Source of the DNA: Lepas anatifera
Lineage: Eukaryota; Arthropoda; Thecostraca; Lepadidae
Length of the DNA: 64,000 nt
Assembly (NCBI GenBank): GCA_034440635.1
Contig: JAOTON010000467.1
Coordinates: 107,501-171,500 of the forward strand
Reading direction: 5' to 3'
The position numbers were made by a program, and so were the translations under genes. Positions 23,729 through 33,981 of the stretch are shown piece after piece. The first letter of the stretch is position 1. Each line of letters starts with the position of its first letter. The notes under the pieces were generated by a model. It was not told where the DNA came from, did no database searches, and saw only the letters and a list, made by a program, of their open reading frames with translations.

Positions 23729-24576
23729 TCCTCCACCTCCTCCCTCTCATGCATTCCGGCGCTTCACGCAGCGCGGCCCGTCTCCCTCGGTGCGTCGCTG
23801 GCGCCCCCCGCGGTGGGCCGGGCCGGAATGCGACCCTCAGTTGTGACGTCACGGACCAGCCACTGCCTTTAGTCGGGATAGGGAAGCTGAAAGGCCTGCC
23901 GTATGCGCGGTGTGCGCAGCAGCATGCGTAATCTCCCTACTAACGCCGCCACTGAGAGCCGACCTGCAGGACTGTAAAAGCCTGTCTTTTGCACGAGTAG
24001 TGCAGTTCATTGTCACGCTGCAGGGCCTCCTCTGAGAATGCAACTCACAGGGTACAAAGACGAAGAGAGGAGGGTCTCTCTTTGTGCGGAGTTGTGCTCG
24101 AATAGATATCACCATTCACGCTGTAGTTGAATCCGCTGTGAGTGTGCGAGGCGTTGGAATAACCTGTGCATTTGACAAAGGATTGTGCTGGCACTGCAGC
24201 AGCCGCAGTGTGGAAGTGTGGCCGTCAGTAGCTGGGTTTGTATTTACAGCCGTCGCCGTCGCCAGTGAGTGTTCGGTTTACTGGCCGTTGGCGCCGGCGC
24301 TGCCGTAACGCGCGCCGCCGTGTTACACATGGCTGTCCATCCGCCCCGCCGCTCCCGCACGGACTCCGCCCCTACAGAGACCGCGCTCTGTGCCAGAACA
24401 GAGCTCTGTTCTCTCCCGAGTGACTGGTGCGGTACCATTGCTCCGGTGAGAGCCAGGAATTACCCAGCGGATACCGAGGAGCGGAACCAGGCCTGGGAAA
24501 CGATACGAGGAGGCTTGGAGAAAGCCGGAGCGGTGGGGGATATACTGCTGCCGGGTTACACTCGCTGGGACCCCAT

Positions 24577-24850
24577 GCCCCGCTGCCGGTTTTTGTCGGG
24601 CTCCGCCGTGATCCGAGGCCCCGCTGCCGGTTTTATCAGGATCTGCCAGGACACCACGCCCCGCTGCCGGTTTTTATCGGGCTCCGCCGTGACCCGGGGC
24701 CCTGCTGTCGGTTTTTATCGGGCTCCGCCGTGGCCCGGGGCCCTGCTGTCGGTTTTTATCGGGCTCTGCAGTGACCCGGGGCCCCGCTGCCGGTTTTTAT
24801 CGGGCTCCGCCGTGACCCGGGGCCGTGCTGTCGGTTTTTTATCGGGCTCC
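24577..24850. repeat. ~41-bp tandem array, about seven units
   Basis: Units of 'CCGCTGCCGGTTTTTATCGG' plus 'GCTCCGCCGTGACCCGGGGC' recur; the GGTTTT motif falls near 24588, 24629, 24669, 24710, 24751, 24792 and 24833. Open frames of ~200 codons on both strands across the array are driven by the GC-rich repeat. Confidence 0.92.
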
Positions 24851-25895
24851 GCTCCTCTATGACCGCTATGCTGCGGCGGTGTTAATTGAGCGGCGGTTCC
24901 GCAGAAGCCATGGCTGCCGCTGCTGGCGCCCAGCCCAGGGAGGGTGGGCGCACTTCCACCAGCGGCGGAATGGCGCTGTGCACTGGATGATGCAATCGCG
25001 ACGCGACGGGGCAGGCTGCGTACTGCTGCGCGTCTCGCGGGCGCAGCCGATGGTTGTGTAACAGACTGCACTAAATGGCGGCGGTGAAGGAGCCGGGTGT
25101 TAGTGCGGGTTGCCGGGATACTCGACAGCTGGTTATCCCGCCGCCGCCGCCTCCGTCGGCTGACGTCACGAGCTGCCTCAGGTTCGCTGGCGGCTGATGT
25201 AACGCAGCCGTGCCAGTCACGAGTGACAGCGCACAGTGTTCTAAGGGAGACCGAAATGGGGATATTGTTCGAATTTCTGACTCTTTTTAAAACTGATTTT
25301 GATGTTTGCAACGAGTAGCAAAATGACAAAATGAGTGTCAGAAAATGGCAAACAAAAAAATTAAGATTTTTGAAGTCGACGCGACAAGGCATCAAACTGC
25401 TGCCTTCGAATCTCTCGCCACATAACACGACAAAGGCCAAGGGCAATGCTCATTTTCGATGCTTTTTTTGTAGGCTAAGAGAATGTACAAGATGAGACAA
25501 ACCAGGGTTTATTAGAAAGCTTGAGGCATGAAGAATGCGATTTTGCAAACAGTTTTCTCCAGTGATCGTTGCATTTCAATTTGGAGAGCAAAATATGTAC
25601 CATATACATTTCACATACGTTTTGAGACTATGTCAATTATCGATAAGCATACAAAAAATTGTGTCGCCTGCCCCACCCTGGGACCACTTTAAAACTATGG
25701 CAGGATGTTTCGTCTACCTGCCCTGCAAGTTTCAGCTGTGTCACCCTGCGTCAGTGGTGATGGCAACATATGATACAAGGGCATGTCGCGCGCGCTGTCG
25801 GTGGGGGGCGGTGGGTGTCGGCGAGATATGCCTGGAGGATTGAAGGGAGGTGGGCCGGGGCACGGCGAAAGTTAAGTGCATTGGTTACAATGAGT
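24851..25895. other. GC-rich then AT-rich stretch, no gene recognised
   Basis: 24850-25230 remains GC-rich with open frames on both strands that lack motifs. 25260-25680 is AT-rich and has no convincing coding signal. Confidence 0.45.
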
Positions 25896-26736
25896 TAAAT
25901 GAACGCTGTTTGTTCCCCGCAGGGGACCGATTTTCATCTGCCGGACTCGTTTGCCGCCTGCTGACCTGTCCGGCACATGGATAATTGGGTACGGGATGTG
26001 ACGACACCCGCGACCCCAGTTGGCAGGATGGGTTTCGCCCCCCGCTTTCGGGCGAGGGACCAAACCGAAACTGCCATCCCCATCCTTTCTTAGCCTTCCT
26101 AACTTCAAATCCCATCTACCCCATGTTCCTTTTCCTCTTCCCTCTTCAATGCCCTGTCTGTCCATCCCTTTCCAACCTCATCCTTTCTGTCCACTCCTAA
26201 ATACCACTCTTACCCTCTGTCTGCTACGTCTGGCCCGGTGTGTGTCCGCGTGTGGCCGGGGTGTGATGGCTCTCGCTCGTCTTGAGTATGCACACCTCGG
26301 CCGCGTGTGGCGCATTTCTGGGCTTGACTATGCAGGCTGATCCCCTTCATTTCCTTATCTCCATCAATCCCTGTTTACCTTGGTCACTCCCTGGATGGGT
26401 AAGGTCTGGTCTTTCCTGCACCTTCCCATCCATGTATTTCTGGTCGACTGTGTTTTCTTGTTCGGTTATTTTTGTTTAGTTTCTTTCCTCCGCTTTGTTG
26501 ATATTTGTTTCTGGTTCAGAGTTTGCAACAGCAACCACCCTTCTGAGTAGCTGGTGCCGTTTTACGGGTGTAGAGCGCCCACATAGGCTGGACTACTTCT
26601 TTCCGAGCTCCGGATTGTGCCCCGACGACGGGTAGATGGGATCCTGGGGGGCTGAGGCTTCCGCTGCTCGGAGCTTATTGCAGCAGGGGCTAACACTCCC
26701 CCTTTGGCCTTAATATCATGATCGAACCGGGGGTGG

Positions 26737-26761
26737 GTCGCCCGAGGCCTCCGCGGGCGGC
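26737..26761 (+). promoter_or_regulatory. Conserved hairpin in LINE leader (copy A)
   Basis: GTCGCCCG (26737-26744) pairs with CGGGCGGC (26754-26761), eight pairs including one T-G wobble, around a 9-nt loop. The equivalent hairpins in the two related leaders are at 40193-40218 and 63355-63380. The stem bases differ between copies but pairing is kept. Confidence 0.65.
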
Positions 26762-27145
26762 CTAGCCACGTCAGCAACGCCCGACGTCCCCTGTTCAGCT
26801 GTGGCCGTTGGACCGTTTCCTGGGAATGGTTTGCTCCTCCCCGTCGCGCTGGAGTTGTGTTTTTCCTCTATTGGGGGCACATGGTTGGCCGGGGCCTCGG
26901 CAGTCTGGCAGATTGTCGTTTTGCGGTCCATCTTGTGCCCTGGTGGTGAACGCCCGTGTTCTCTTTTGCGATGGCGGCGTGGCGTTTCAGCCTTTGGGCG
27001 GGACCCTGTCGATCCTCTGGGCTGAGGGAGGAAGGGGGAGGCGGTGCCTGATCGGAACCGGATGTGAGCTGGCTCTGCCGGGTCCGAGATGGTGTCGTCG
27101 ACCCTCCTACAGCCATCGAATTCCATCACTCTAGGGGATAGTAGG

Positions 27146-29140
27146 ATGGCGGAGACAAATAGCCGTACCATGGATAATCCAAAAACACAAACAGATTCAT
27201 ATCCTATCAACAGTACAGAAACAGCACCAGTAGGCGACGAAGCAAACGAATCGAGCTCTAGTGTCATCTTCCGTGGCAAAGACATATCTCTGTCAGAGCT
27301 GACTCCCTTCCAGCGTAAAAATGCAGTCGAGGGCTGGGGCCCAGTAAAACGTTGCGAGCAGCGGAGGGATGGTTCTCTCATCGTTGAATTTGAGACAGAG
27401 GATGCGGCTCGTTTGGCATTGTCATGCACTCATCTCACCTTCTGGGGTAGAGAGGGGGGATAAGAAGGTGCAGAGAAGAGTGGCAGTTGAGTCACAGCCC
27501 CACATAATCCGGCCTCGATCTCAGGGCATAATTTCTTGTCGCCAGCTGCGTGGTGTTAGCGAGGAGGAGATTGCTGACGGGTTGGCGGATGAGGGCGTGA
27601 GTCAGGTGCGTAGAATGGGAACTACCGACACGTTAGTTTTGATGTTTGATCGTGTAGCCATCCCGGATCGCATCTTTGTTGGGTGTCTGTCCGTCCCCGT
27701 TAGAATCTTTGTGCCTGACCCACTCAGATGCTTTCGATGTCATCGGTTTGGGCATGGTGCGAGGTCCTGCCGAGCTGTTGCGCGATGTGGACGGTGTGCA
27801 GAACGAGAACATACTGGAGAGTGCCAGACAGCTGATAAATGCGCAAACTGTAAAGAAAGCCATGCAGCATGGAGTCGTAAATGTAAAGTCTACTTGAAAG
27901 AAAAAGAAATAGCATCCATCAAAGTGAAGCAGGGTGTACCCTTTCCTGAGGCCAAGAGGCTATACGATGAGATCCATCCGTCGGTTTCATACAGGGACAA
28001 GGCTGCTAGAACTCAGCCAAAAGCGCAAGCACCAGTGGCTTCCATTGGCGCCGTTCATCTTCCCGACATGAAGAGAGCGTGGCTCCTGTAACTGCGGGTT
28101 CGAACCGAATCACCCTAGGTACCAAAGTTAGAGACCTTCTTGATATGACGGTTGGCGACCTTCTGCGAATGCTGCTGCAGTTGCTCGCAGCCGCCGAGAA
28201 TGAGGACCCAGCAGCTAATGGTGAACTGCGCGATCTAACCACGGGATCTGAACCACGTCCAGCATCGGTTTGTACATCACTTCCAGCAGCCTCATCTACC
28301 TCGCCAACCACCGTAATAGTTGATGCTAGCTCCGTTGAAAATAGCCCCTTAGGACATGCTCCACCCTTAGGCGAGGAAACTGAGACTCAAGTGCTCCGGT
28401 CTCTCACGTTATCGGAACCGTCGGAGGGCTCACGTTTACCGAGTGAAGCATACGTCTTGTTCAACCAGTCGGTAGCAGCGGGCTTGATCTCCGAAGTTCC
28501 AGCGGGCCCTGAGACTCCCAGTGATGTGGAACGGGCTGCTCCTGATTGTGTGCAGCCCTGGATAGAGGTGGGTAAGAGAGGCAAACCGATTCGTTCTCGT
28601 GGGACTCCTCCCAAAATGAGTGGCCCAGCCTCACTTAAGGATCCACCAGAATCACCGAAATCCTGGGAAAACGTGACATCAGGGGCTCAACGCAAGCGGA
28701 TAGAGGCACCAATGACAGAAACGGGGCCTCCCCTTCTGCCTCCACCTTCCAGGCAGGCACCTCGGTCGGGGCCTGGCTCGCCACGAGTTGAAGCATCATC
28801 AACCAGGATGGGTCCGCCCCCTCTCCCTCCTCCTCCTCGGCATTCGCCTCGTTCCACACAGGGTCCGGCCCCCACTGTCCGGCCCCGTCCACAGTTAGCT
28901 AAGACAGAACCTCCTGTGGAAATTCCAGTGGGAGCCAGACCCGAGAAGCGTGGCCTCTCCGATACCCCCTCTCCGAGTGGGGTAGAGAACCCTCGGAGGA
29001 GACAGAGACTGCAAACCGATCCAAAAGGTGGCAGATCCAGATCATTGGGACCAAGTCCAACACTAACCCTAGCTCCTGATCGTAGGAGTTCTGGTGGCGG
29101 TGCCCCCTCAGTTGGTCACCGCGCGACCGACTATTTTTAG
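27146..29140 (+). pseudogene. LINE ORF1: gag-like nucleic-acid-binding protein, frameshifted
   Basis: ORF1 protein would coat the LINE RNA. I prefer the ATG at 27146 (A at -3, G at +4) over one at 27089 in the same frame. The first part contains 'ELTPFQRKNAVEGWGPVKR' and 'LIVEFETEDAARLAL', compatible with an RRM-like fold. A frame change occurs around a G-run near 27450. The next part carries three zinc knuckles: CFRCHRFGHGARSC (CX2CX4HX4C), CGRCAEREHTGEC (CX2CX4HX3C) and CANCKESHAAWSRKC (CX2CX3HX6C), at about 27730-27890. A second frame change near 28040-28090 leads into a Pro/Ser-rich C-terminal region ('PPPLPPPPRHSPRS') ending at 29140. Three tandem CCHC knuckles are usual for I/R1/Jockey-type ORF1s. 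ORF2 starts 31 bp downstream. Both shifts look like small indels. Confidence 0.8.
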
Positions 29141-29170
29141 TCCATAACCAACCCTTTAGAATCCATCCCC

Positions 29171-32059
29171 ATGAGCACCTTTTTACAATGGAACTGTCGG
29201 GGGGCTCGAGCCAACGCCTTTGACCTACAGGCCACGATCAGATCCAAAAACCCTGTGGCAGTCTGCCTCCAGGAGACTAAACTATCACCTGAATCCCTAT
29301 TCGCAATTAAGGACTACACTGTTTTTCGAAATGACATGCAGCGTAACCCTATAGCACACGGAGGTGTCCTGATAGCTGTGCACCAGAGAGTGCCAGCTGT
29401 AAAGGTCTCCTTGCGACCACCACTACAAGCTGTTGCAGCCCGCATCTCTGTCGGTCGAAGAATGCTCATGATATGCTCCATATATCTACCTCCAGGGGTT
29501 GACATACCCCGCGTGGAGCTTTCTCTGCTGGTGGCAGAGCTACCCCGGCCTTTTCTCCTATTGGGAGACTTTAATGCACATGGTACTACATGGGGATGTA
29601 GAAGTACTAACACTCGGGGTCGCCACCTCAAAGCTTTTATAGCCGACGAAAGCTTATGTGTTTTAAACACCGGCAGTGCCACGCACATAACATTGCCCTC
29701 GGGCCGCGAATCAGCCATTGACCTCAGTCTGTGTAGTCCGGAATTGGCTCCTGTCTTTAAGTGGTCAACGCATAGTGACCCGTTGGGCAGTGACCACTAC
29801 CCTGTTTTTCTAATTTGCCGAGACTCTGCTTTTCTAGGTAATAGGCCACAACGGTGGAACTTTACTAGAGCCGACATCCCAAAGTTTCAAGGTCTTCTTG
29901 TAGACCTCTTTGCTGACCTGCAAGGGGACCGACCACTGTCCATTGAACAATTTTCAGCGTATGTCAGAGAGGCTGCATATCAGTACATCCCGAGAACTTC
30001 TGGAAAACCTCGCCGCCCCCCGGTCCCATGGTGGTCTGATGAGTGCCGGGACGCCATCCGAGCTCGTCGACGAGCGTACAGACAATTTAAACGTAATAGC
30101 ACGGAAACAAACCTTATTTCCTTCAAACGATGTCGCGCTGTTTGCAAACGTACCATCCAGCGAGCCAAAAGGAAGTCTTGGGTTGATTTCTTAGGAAAAC
30201 TAAATCGTTTCCCCCGTCCTCACTCATTTTTTCGCAGATTCGACGCGTTTGGAGGTATTTCTGTTTCTGCTCCGCTTCCAGTGTTGTGTGTAAACGACAG
30301 AACAATCATGGACCCGGCAGAGGTAGCAAACACCCTGGGTGAGGCGTTTGCTTATCGATGCCGGTCTAGACGGGAAGACAGACATTTCAAGCAGCACAAA
30401 ACCAGGTCCGAACAGAAAGGCATTGAGTTCACTACAGCTGATAATCTCTCGTACAACGCACCATTCTCACTAAAAGAGCTCACCTCAGCAATTAGTGGTC
30501 TTGGCAGCGTAGCGGAGGGCCCAGATCTCTTCCATAACAACATGTTTAAGATGTTTCCGAAGTGTACACTGGATGCCCTGTTGAACACTTTCAATGCACT
30601 ATGGGAATCGGGAGAATTTCCTAGTGCATGGCGGGAGGCAGTTATTATTCCGGTTCTAAAACCAGGCAAATCCAGTTCAGATCCACTTCATTTCCGGCCT
30701 ATCTCATTGACCTCATGTTTGTGTAAACTCTTTGAAAAAATGGTAAATGTTCGCTTCACATGGTTCTTAGAATCCAGAGGTATCCTCAACAACAACCAGT
30801 GTGGTTTTCGCAAGGGTCGGAGCACTGTTGACCACCTCGTGTCTCTTGACACGGCTGTTCGAAGTGCTTTCAAAGAAAGACGGCATGTAGGGGCTGTATT
30901 CTTTGACGTCGTAGCCGCCTACGATACTGCTTGGCGCCATGGAATTCTCGCGAAGGTATTCCAGTGTGGAATTCGCGGTCACTTGGGATTTTTCATTAAG
31001 AACTTCTTAACTGACAGGACATTCCGAGTACGTGTGGGAGGAACCTACTCCAGGGTATTTTATCAGGAGGACGGTATTCCCCAGGGAAGTGTTATGAGCG
31101 TAGGATTATTCGCGCTTGCCATTAATGACATTACAGACCATCTACCACAGTCTATAAAAAGCTCGCTCTTTGTAGACGACCTTGCTGTATGGACCACGTC
31201 GTCTACATCATCATCCCTCGCGCGCCAGCTCCAGCTGACCGTTAACCAGCTAAAGTCCTGGAGTGGACGGAATGGGCTATATTTCTCGACAACGAAAACG
31301 GTCGGCGTGCATTTCTGTCGAAAACGTCGACCCTGCCCTGATCCCAGAGTAATGCTAGGAGACAGCCAGATTCCGTTTAAACCGGCTGCTAGATTTCTTG
31401 GAATTTTTTTCGACAGGCGCCTGACCTATACCCTTCACCTTAGAAAACTTCGAGACAGGTGCTTTAGATCTTTAAATACCCTCAAATGCGTGTCCAGGAC
31501 ATCATATGGGGCGGATAGCAAAACTCTGCTCGTTCTATATCGCTCACTCATTCGCTCCAAAATAGACTATGCTTGTTTTGTGTACGATTCGGCGTCTGAC
31601 TCTGCGAAGCGCTGCTTGGATACCATCCACCATAGTGCTGTTCGTATCGCTACAGGTGCTTTTCGCACCACACCGACAAGCAGCCTGCTTGTCGAAGCGA
31701 ATGAACCTCCACTGGCGATGCGGCGTCGCCTTCTTGGCCAGAGGTACGCATACAAGCTGGCACAACTTCCGAGCCACCAAACATATAAGATGGTCTTTTC
31801 GCGCCGAGTTGTGCAGCTTTTTGATGACCTTCGCAGGGGATTGCCTTTCTGTGTTCGTGCGCGAAACTTAGCATTGGAAAGTGGAGTCCAACGGCGAATG
31901 ATTGCCCTTGACGAACCGTCCGAAATCCCACCTTGGCAGATTGCGGAAACTGAGACAGACTCATCTCTTGCTGGTTACGCGAAATCTAGTGTCCCCCCGG
32001 TAGAAATGAATGCTCTAGCCTTAGAGCACATTTCACATTACAGTGAATATGTAAAGTAG
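29171..32059 (+). CDS. LINE ORF2, endonuclease and reverse transcriptase part
   Basis: ATG at 29171; 962 codons to a TAG at 32057-32059 that consists of the first three bases of the inserted transposon. The APE endonuclease (residues ~1-225) has N8 in 'QWNCRG', E35 in 'LQETK', D133/N135 in 'GDFNAH', D184 in 'AIDLSL' and D208-H209 in 'SDHYP', the full expected catalytic set. The RT domain follows with 'FRPISLTSCLCKLFEKM', the first Asp at about residue 579 ('FFDVVAAYD'), 'GIPQGSVMSVGLF', and FVDD at 667-670 (the usual YADD box with F and V). The thumb/connector region runs to residue ~960. The domain set is intact. The true protein continued into the RNase H piece at 35658-36482, which is in register if the insertion and one target duplication are ignored. 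As it stands the product would lack RNase H. Confidence 0.92.
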   Translation: MSTFLQWNCRGARANAFDLQATIRSKNPVAVCLQETKLSPESLFAIKDYTVFRNDMQRNPIAHGGVLIAVHQRVPAVKVSLRPPLQAVAARISVGRRMLMICSIYLPPGVDIPRVELSLLVAELPRPFLLLGDFNAHGTTWGCRSTNTRGRHLKAFIADESLCVLNTGSATHITLPSGRESAIDLSLCSPELAPVFKWSTHSDPLGSDHYPVFLICRDSAFLGNRPQRWNFTRADIPKFQGLLVDLFADLQGDRPLSIEQFSAYVREAAYQYIPRTSGKPRRPPVPWWSDECRDAIRARRRAYRQFKRNSTETNLISFKRCRAVCKRTIQRAKRKSWVDFLGKLNRFPRPHSFFRRFDAFGGISVSAPLPVLCVNDRTIMDPAEVANTLGEAFAYRCRSRREDRHFKQHKTRSEQKGIEFTTADNLSYNAPFSLKELTSAISGLGSVAEGPDLFHNNMFKMFPKCTLDALLNTFNALWESGEFPSAWREAVIIPVLKPGKSSSDPLHFRPISLTSCLCKLFEKMVNVRFTWFLESRGILNNNQCGFRKGRSTVDHLVSLDTAVRSAFKERRHVGAVFFDVVAAYDTAWRHGILAKVFQCGIRGHLGFFIKNFLTDRTFRVRVGGTYSRVFYQEDGIPQGSVMSVGLFALAINDITDHLPQSIKSSLFVDDLAVWTTSSTSSSLARQLQLTVNQLKSWSGRNGLYFSTTKTVGVHFCRKRRPCPDPRVMLGDSQIPFKPAARFLGIFFDRRLTYTLHLRKLRDRCFRSLNTLKCVSRTSYGADSKTLLVLYRSLIRSKIDYACFVYDSASDSAKRCLDTIHHSAVRIATGAFRTTPTSSLLVEANEPPLAMRRRLLGQRYAYKLAQLPSHQTYKMVFSRRVVQLFDDLRRGLPFCVRARNLALESGVQRRMIALDEPSEIPPWQIAETETDSSLAGYAKSSVPPVEMNALALEHISHYSEYVK

Positions 32060-33578
32060 CCTGGCCGGTTTTGCAAAAAGTTGTTCAAATGTTTTGTCCC
32101 CATCTGTTTTTAGATGCATTTTGGTGTGCTGATTCCGAATATGCGGTCTAAAATTTAAAAATCGAAAAAATTTTGCCCGCGCCCGGCCGTTGAAAGTTTT
32201 CCTTTTTCCCGAAATTTGCACGTGTTTTAACTACTTGTCTAATTCAGTCACGTAAAGACTAAAATTTTTCTATAGATTGAGAGAATGGACAATTCTGCAT
32301 ATTTGAGAGGAAAAATCATCGCTCTATCTGTTTCCAGTTTTCCGTAGTTTTACCGTAAAGTGGAAGATCTGTCATTAGTTCCAGAAAATGATCACAGATG
32401 GCGTTAGCGAACGCAGCTCTTGAAGAGGTGTTCATGGGAGCTTTGAGCCATCGTAACCTAAATTGAAACACGTGACCTGGCCTAATGTATACCCGGAGGC
32501 CTTTCAAAGCAGTAGTGGGTACAAATGGAGGTGAGGAGGGCTCAAGTCCCCCTCCCACGCTCCTCAAAATGTTGAAGTGCTTACAGGTAGTAGGTAAATG
32601 CATTTCATAGACGGAGACCATTTGAGGTTATGGCCTGATGGACCCAAGCACCCTCCAAAATGAAGTCCTGGAACTGCCACTACCACAAGGTTTTCGTAGA
32701 AAATGTGTTAATATTCATGTGAGAGCTTAATTTTCTATGGGTTAACACAAGTTTAATTAAAATTGTCTAAGAAATCAAGGAGCACAACAATAACATAGGA
32801 AACAAAAATTGGCACACGCTGTAGTTATACACAAAATTTCCGAACAAAAACTCCCGCAAAATAGCCACTGCAGTTGACGCGCAAGTAAACCCCAATAATT
32901 ATGGAAAAACTACCTGTTCTGTATGTGATGTATGTGATGTATATTTCTCTCATTGACATTAGAAACAAATCAGGCCTCGTTCAGATACAAAATAGTAATA
33001 TCTGTCGGTTTTCCCGGAGCCAAGTAAATATAAAAATATGCGAATGATTTAGGTCATATTCACGAATTTTCGAATGTTTATTTCGAGCTTCTAAACCATA
33101 TTCATTTACGTAGTTCCCATTTTACGATGTGGCACTCACGACACAGCATAGCCAATCACTGCCTAGTCACCAACGCATTGGGAACTCACAGGCAGGGCCT
33201 CGTGCTGCCAGCAGACCGTTGTCGCTGCCTGAAGGAACGCCTGTTCAGTGCGTGCCCGTCCTGCCGCCGGACTTCGGTGACGGCACACACCGCTTCAGTG
33301 GTTACCTTTGCCGCTCTCTCGGTGGACTGGGTGTGGTTGGGGACTTGCGTTTTGAGTGGTACAGTGATGCACTGCTCGAGAGAGCTGTCATTCATGTCTT
33401 GCACCAACGGTGGTTTGACGTCTTCACCGGCTTCAATGGCTTTCGTGATGTCCACCAGCTCGGTGTATGTCTCCGCATTGAGGTTGATCCGAGGAACCCT
33501 CAGCTGTCGAAGATTCCTCAGCCTGAGGAATCCTCAGCCTGCTGTTGCTGCCGTCGTACACATCGGATGTGCTGCACT
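32057..33578 (+). repeat. Left arm of the fold-back transposon
   Basis: Inverted match to 33982-35649. The outer 500 bp are nearly identical between arms with scattered substitutions. From about 32560 to 32645 the arm has unrelated sequence relative to the right arm, then identity resumes at 'CAAGCACCCTCCA' and runs to the spacer. Confidence 0.9.
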
Positions 33579-33937
33579 ACTGTCTGCCTGGTTTCGGGCT
33601 CATCATCCCCGAGCATGGCAAGAAGGATGACTTCAGCATGTGCCACGTGTGAGTTTCTCGCCACGCTGCTCTGGATGACTTTGAGGGGAGTCCCGCTGAA
33701 GTATTTCCTTTGAAGGCAGAGCTTCTTGCAGACGTGCTGTGGTGCGTATATCACGTCCCACTTCTGCTTCACGTCGATGACCAGTGGCACATACACACAA
33801 ACCACGCAGCGCGCCAGGGTGCAGGGCTCATCAGAGGGGTCCTTCACCGACATGTACACACGGAGTAGACGGCTTTGAGCCGTGTACCAGCGCGCCATAC
33901 TGAGCTTGCCATGCTCCGTCTTCCACGCTTGTGGCAT
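33186..33937 (-). pseudogene. Transposase-like protein of the fold-back element, truncated and frameshifted
   Basis: Minus-strand frame from an ATG at 33937 to a TGA near 33518 reads 'WYTAQSRLLRVYMSVKDPSDE', then 'CVVCVYVPLVIDVKQKWDV', 'SSVARNSHVAHAEVILLAML' and 'IRCVRRQQQQ'. After a frame change near 33520 it continues as 'LRQLRVPRINLNAETYTELVD', 'EPPLVQDMND'-type and 'HTQSTERAAKVTTEAV' segments to about 33186. I recognise this motif order (R-L-Y/YAP-like, VxRNxxFAHxExxLLAML, VPxxNxxA, CHTQxxER) from a repeated protein family common in invertebrate genomes, presumably a transposase-associated protein, but I cannot name its class. The family is normally much longer; the N-terminal part is missing exactly where the inverted duplication begins, so this is non-autonomous. 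Confidence 0.6.
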
Positions 33938-33981
33938 CTCTTGTCACTGATATGCGCACTGATTCCACGCCACAAGCGTGC

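Noticed and set aside
23484..23852. 120-codon Ser/Leu-rich protein across the CT microsatellite
   Set aside because: The SLSLSLS stretch is the microsatellite translated.
24715..25446. 243-codon minus-strand frame
   Set aside because: It overlies the 41-bp array and GC-rich DNA; its residues follow the repeat and show no domain.
32316..32621. 101-codon minus frame and its 170-codon inverse at 34878-35390
   Set aside because: They come from the non-coding outer arms of the fold-back element and have no motif; similarity to each other only reflects the inverted repeat.
33127..33713. Two plus-strand frames of 167 and 194 codons in the fold-back left arm
   Set aside because: They are antisense shadows of the transposase-like gene, whose motifs are on the minus strand.
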